This document shows, in pieces, positions 4,907-6,600 of a stretch of DNA of 6,600 bases. Position numbers and translations under genes: made by a program. Within the stretch, counting starts at the first letter, position 1, and each line of letters opens with the position of its first letter. Source of the DNA: Paracoccaceae bacterium (GTDB taxonomy: Bacteria > Pseudomonadota > Alphaproteobacteria > Rhodobacterales > Rhodobacteraceae); NCBI GenBank assembly GCA_026982275.1, contig JALSHK010000017.1, forward strand, positions 1 through 6,600, given 5' to 3'. The notes beneath the pieces are model-generated. The model did no database searches. It was not told the origin of the DNA and worked only from the letters and a program-made list of their open reading frames with translations.

Positions 4907-6094
4907 TTATTCCTTTCTCTGCGCTTCCAAAGCATCAAACACCTTATCCACCGGCGCTTCCATACCGCGAAATTTTGCGTCCTTGGTGCGATAATGCATG
5001 ATTAATCCCGGTATTTTCGACAAGGCTTCAGCCCCGGGTTGCGCATAGGTAAAGCCAAGATCGAGCCAATATTGAAAATGCTTGTCTCGCCCGAGGCTCA
5101 AGGTATTTTTCTTCATCAGCTTGAATTGCTCGGCCTCATCCATCGGTTCCAGCACGCTCACGTCGATTTTATAGTTAATCGCAGGGTTTACAATCCCGAC
5201 CACCTTGCCCCCCACCACGGGCGGCGGGCCTTTTAGCGCCGCGCAGAACTCGCGCGGCTGCATGCCGAATTTATCCCCCAGCTTGCCGTAATCCTTTGGC
5301 TCGTAATCTGCCACCACCTTGGGCCGATAGCGCCGCTGCGGGCCAAGCAGGGTGGTGGGATTCCTGGCAAAGCGCAGAAGATCGGGAAATTGGCGGGTAG
5401 AGCCCATCCCGACAAAAATTTCAGACGGAAAGCCCGCCGCATAAATGCCGGTTTCGTCGGCCTTGATAAAGCAGCGCTCATTGGCGATCAACCGAGCGCC
5501 GGCTTTGACCATGGCGCTGAGCAAGGTGGTTTTGCCCGAGCCGCCCTTGCCGCATACAATCACCACCCCGCGCTCGGTTGCATAAGCACCGGCATGATAG
5601 TTGCAATAGCCCAGCCCTTCCAGATAGCGGGTCATAATCTCCAGCACCACACTACATAGCTGCCGCCCCGGCCAGCGGGTGCGCGAGCCGTAGGCGACCT
5701 GAATTCTATCCTTGGCCCGATCCACCAAAAAGACCACCCCGTCAATCGGCTCGAACATCAGATAGGTCGTCTCGTCCAAAATCAATACATCGAGCGTGCT
5801 TGAGCTGGAGCGATCCACCTTCATAGTCACGCCATGGGTCTCGATCATCCATGCCGCATGCAATACGATCTCGTCGGAATAGTTGAAATCAAGATCAAAG
5901 GACACCAGCTCTTCACTGCTATCGCCATCCCGGAAATAAGGGTCCATAAAAGATTTCAGCCAGCCGACCAGCTTTGGCGTTTCCGTGCGCAGGTTTATGG
6001 TCAGTCCCAGTGTTTGTAGGGTTTCTTCTGTATTCAAATAGCACTGCTGCGCGGCAAAAAGCGCGTTCAGACGCTTGTGTTCTGTAGATAACAT
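4907..6094 (-). CDS. HPr kinase-like P-loop protein of unknown substrate
   Basis: A 395-residue soluble protein whose C-terminal half looks like the nucleotide-binding core of HPr kinase/phosphorylase. It has YHAGAYA (166-172) just before a beta strand and Walker A GKGGSGKTTL (182-191), then ARLIANERCFI (200-210), where HPr kinases carry an Asp-Asp pair. GFPSEIFVGMGSTRQFPDL (221-239) follows. The first 160 residues, acidic and with several beta-rich stretches, match nothing I know. It is far longer than the short alphaproteobacterial HprK, so it is not the PTS kinase. Related kinase-like proteins modify small molecules or peptides, but no partner can be named. The start at 6094 (MLSTEHKR) has a weak GAAAG site. 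The longer start at 6127 has no ribosome-binding site and lies in the loop of the upstream hairpin. The upstream neighbour is a TRAP binding protein. Confidence 0.65.
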   Translation of the reverse strand: MLSTEHKRLNALFAAQQCYLNTEETLQTLGLTINLRTETPKLVGWLKSFMDPYFRDGDSSEELVSFDLDFNYSDEIVLHAAWMIETHGVTMKVDRSSSSTLDVLILDETTYLMFEPIDGVVFLVDRAKDRIQVAYGSRTRWPGRQLCSVVLEIMTRYLEGLGYCNYHAGAYATERGVVIVCGKGGSGKTTLLSAMVKAGARLIANERCFIKADETGIYAAGFPSEIFVGMGSTRQFPDLLRFARNPTTLLGPQRRYRPKVVADYEPKDYGKLGDKFGMQPREFCAALKGPPPVVGGKVVGIVNPAINYKIDVSVLEPMDEAEQFKLMKKNTLSLGRDKHFQYWLDLGFTYAQPGAEALSKIPGLIMHYRTKDAKFRGMEAPVDKVFDALEAQRKE

Positions 6095-6112
6095 CAAAAA
6101 ACTTTCGGTATG

Positions 6113-6139
6113 CCCCTGCCCGCACATGGCGAGCAGGGG
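6113..6139 (-). terminator. Terminator-like hairpin after the TRAP binding-protein gene
   Basis: The arms 6139-6129 and 6123-6113 pair over 11 positions around a 5-base loop. On the minus-strand RNA the only non-Watson-Crick pair is a G-U wobble; on the plus-strand RNA the same position would be a C-A mismatch, so the structure favours minus-strand transcripts. It starts 6 bases after the stop codon. The T6 run (6101-6096) lies about 11 bases further on rather than directly after the stem, so it may weaken rather than fully stop transcription into the HprK-like gene. Confidence 0.6.
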
Positions 6140-6145
6140 GAGGGG

Positions 6146-6600
6146 TTACTGGGTGCTTTGCGCGATCAGGGCACGGGCGCGCAATAGCAGATCTTGCCCG
6201 TCTATGCCCTTTCCGTCCATCTCGGCCAACCAGCGGTCAATCACCGGCTGGGCCGCGGCTTCCCATGTGGCCAGATCATCGCCCTGGATGGTGATGATGG
6301 TATTGCCCCGCTCTTCCGCCACGGCGCGGCCAGCCGCATCGGCTTCCTGCATGATCCGCCCGGCATTGGCCGAAAAATCGGCTCCGGATACCGAATCAAG
6401 TATCTGCTGCAAATCCGCGGGCATAGCATCATAAGAGGCTTTGTTCATGATCAGCACAAAGGCGGCGGTATAAAGCGTGCGCTCGCCGACAAATTCGGTA
6501 TGGGCATCGGTCAGCTCGGCGATTTTCAGAGCCTTTGTCACCTCCCATGGAATAACCGTGCCGTCAATCACACCTTTGGCAAGGTTTTCCGGTAGTGCAG
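6146..6600 (-). CDS. dctP: TRAP transporter substrate-binding protein (DctP family), C-terminal part, cut by window edge
   Basis: The last 150 residues of a periplasmic solute-binding protein; the N-terminus with its signal peptide lies beyond the right edge. The visible part starts ALPENLAKGVIDGTVIPWEV, then TLYTAAFVLIMNKASYDAMP, which matches the DctP family, where the bound protein delivers an organic acid or similar solute to the DctQ/DctM membrane parts. The C-terminal section is helical, Ala- and Asp/Glu-rich, and ends LIAQSTQ. The binding-pocket Arg cannot be seen here, so the substrate is unknown. The apparent GTG start at 6571 is internal: the frame stays open and family-like to 6600. 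No dctQ or dctM gene follows downstream; if present they are to the right. Confidence 0.88.
   Translation of the reverse strand, partial: ALPENLAKGVIDGTVIPWEVTKALKIAELTDAHTEFVGERTLYTAAFVLIMNKASYDAMPADLQQILDSVSGADFSANAGRIMQEADAAGRAVAEERGNTIITIQGDDLATWEAAAQPVIDRWLAEMDGKGIDGQDLLLRARALIAQSTQ

Overview
The window looks like chromosomal DNA of an alphaproteobacterium, most likely Rhodobacterales. This rests on the moderately high G+C, an RnpA starting with a Met-Thr-Pro-Pro-Glu-Ala-type N-terminus, the rpmH-rnpA-yidD order, a DctP-type TRAP binding protein, and a histidine-kinase N-terminus resembling a roseobacter-type kinase. The family calls come from reading motifs; no database search was run.

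Left part, minus strand (1-2345): a TVP38/TMEM64 (DedA/SNARE-associated) membrane protein overlaps by ATGA with an FAD-dependent disulfide oxidoreductase of the lipoamide dehydrogenase/mercuric reductase superfamily. Then, 55 bases further, comes the first 50 residues of a probable membrane sensor kinase cut by the window edge. The oxidoreductase keeps its redox cysteine pair but has Tyr in place of the catalytic His, and it lacks the extra cysteines of real mercuric reductases. Upstream of the TVP38 gene are four tiny ORFs, each ending on the ATGA that opens the next, the last opening the TVP38 gene itself.

Middle, plus strand (2497-4608): a strong sigma-70-type promoter drives rpmH (L34), rnpA (RNase P protein), yidD (membrane insertion efficiency factor) and a RumA/RlmD-type [4Fe-4S] RNA uracil-5-methyltransferase. 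The spacing is tight (17 bases, ATGA overlap, 12 bases), so this is one operon for ribosome, tRNA and membrane-insertion functions. yidC is not the next gene. A perfect 9-bp hairpin straddles the methyltransferase stop codon, between convergent genes.

Right part, minus strand (4624-6600): the C-terminal part of a TRAP-transporter solute-binding protein ends just before a terminator-like hairpin. Next comes a 395-residue HPr-kinase-like P-loop protein of unknown substrate, then a 68-residue DUF2892/YgaP-type membrane protein. The kinase-like protein is the least understood item here. It has a clear Walker A motif, but Asn-Glu-Arg stands where canonical HPr kinases carry the Asp-Asp pair, and it has a long N-terminal region I do not recognise.

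No tRNA, rRNA, insertion sequence, CRISPR array or phage gene was seen. Most of the window is ordinary core chromosome. The points worth a second look are the TVP38/oxidoreductase pair, the coupled mini-ORF and repeat region at 2339-2480, and the HprK-like gene.
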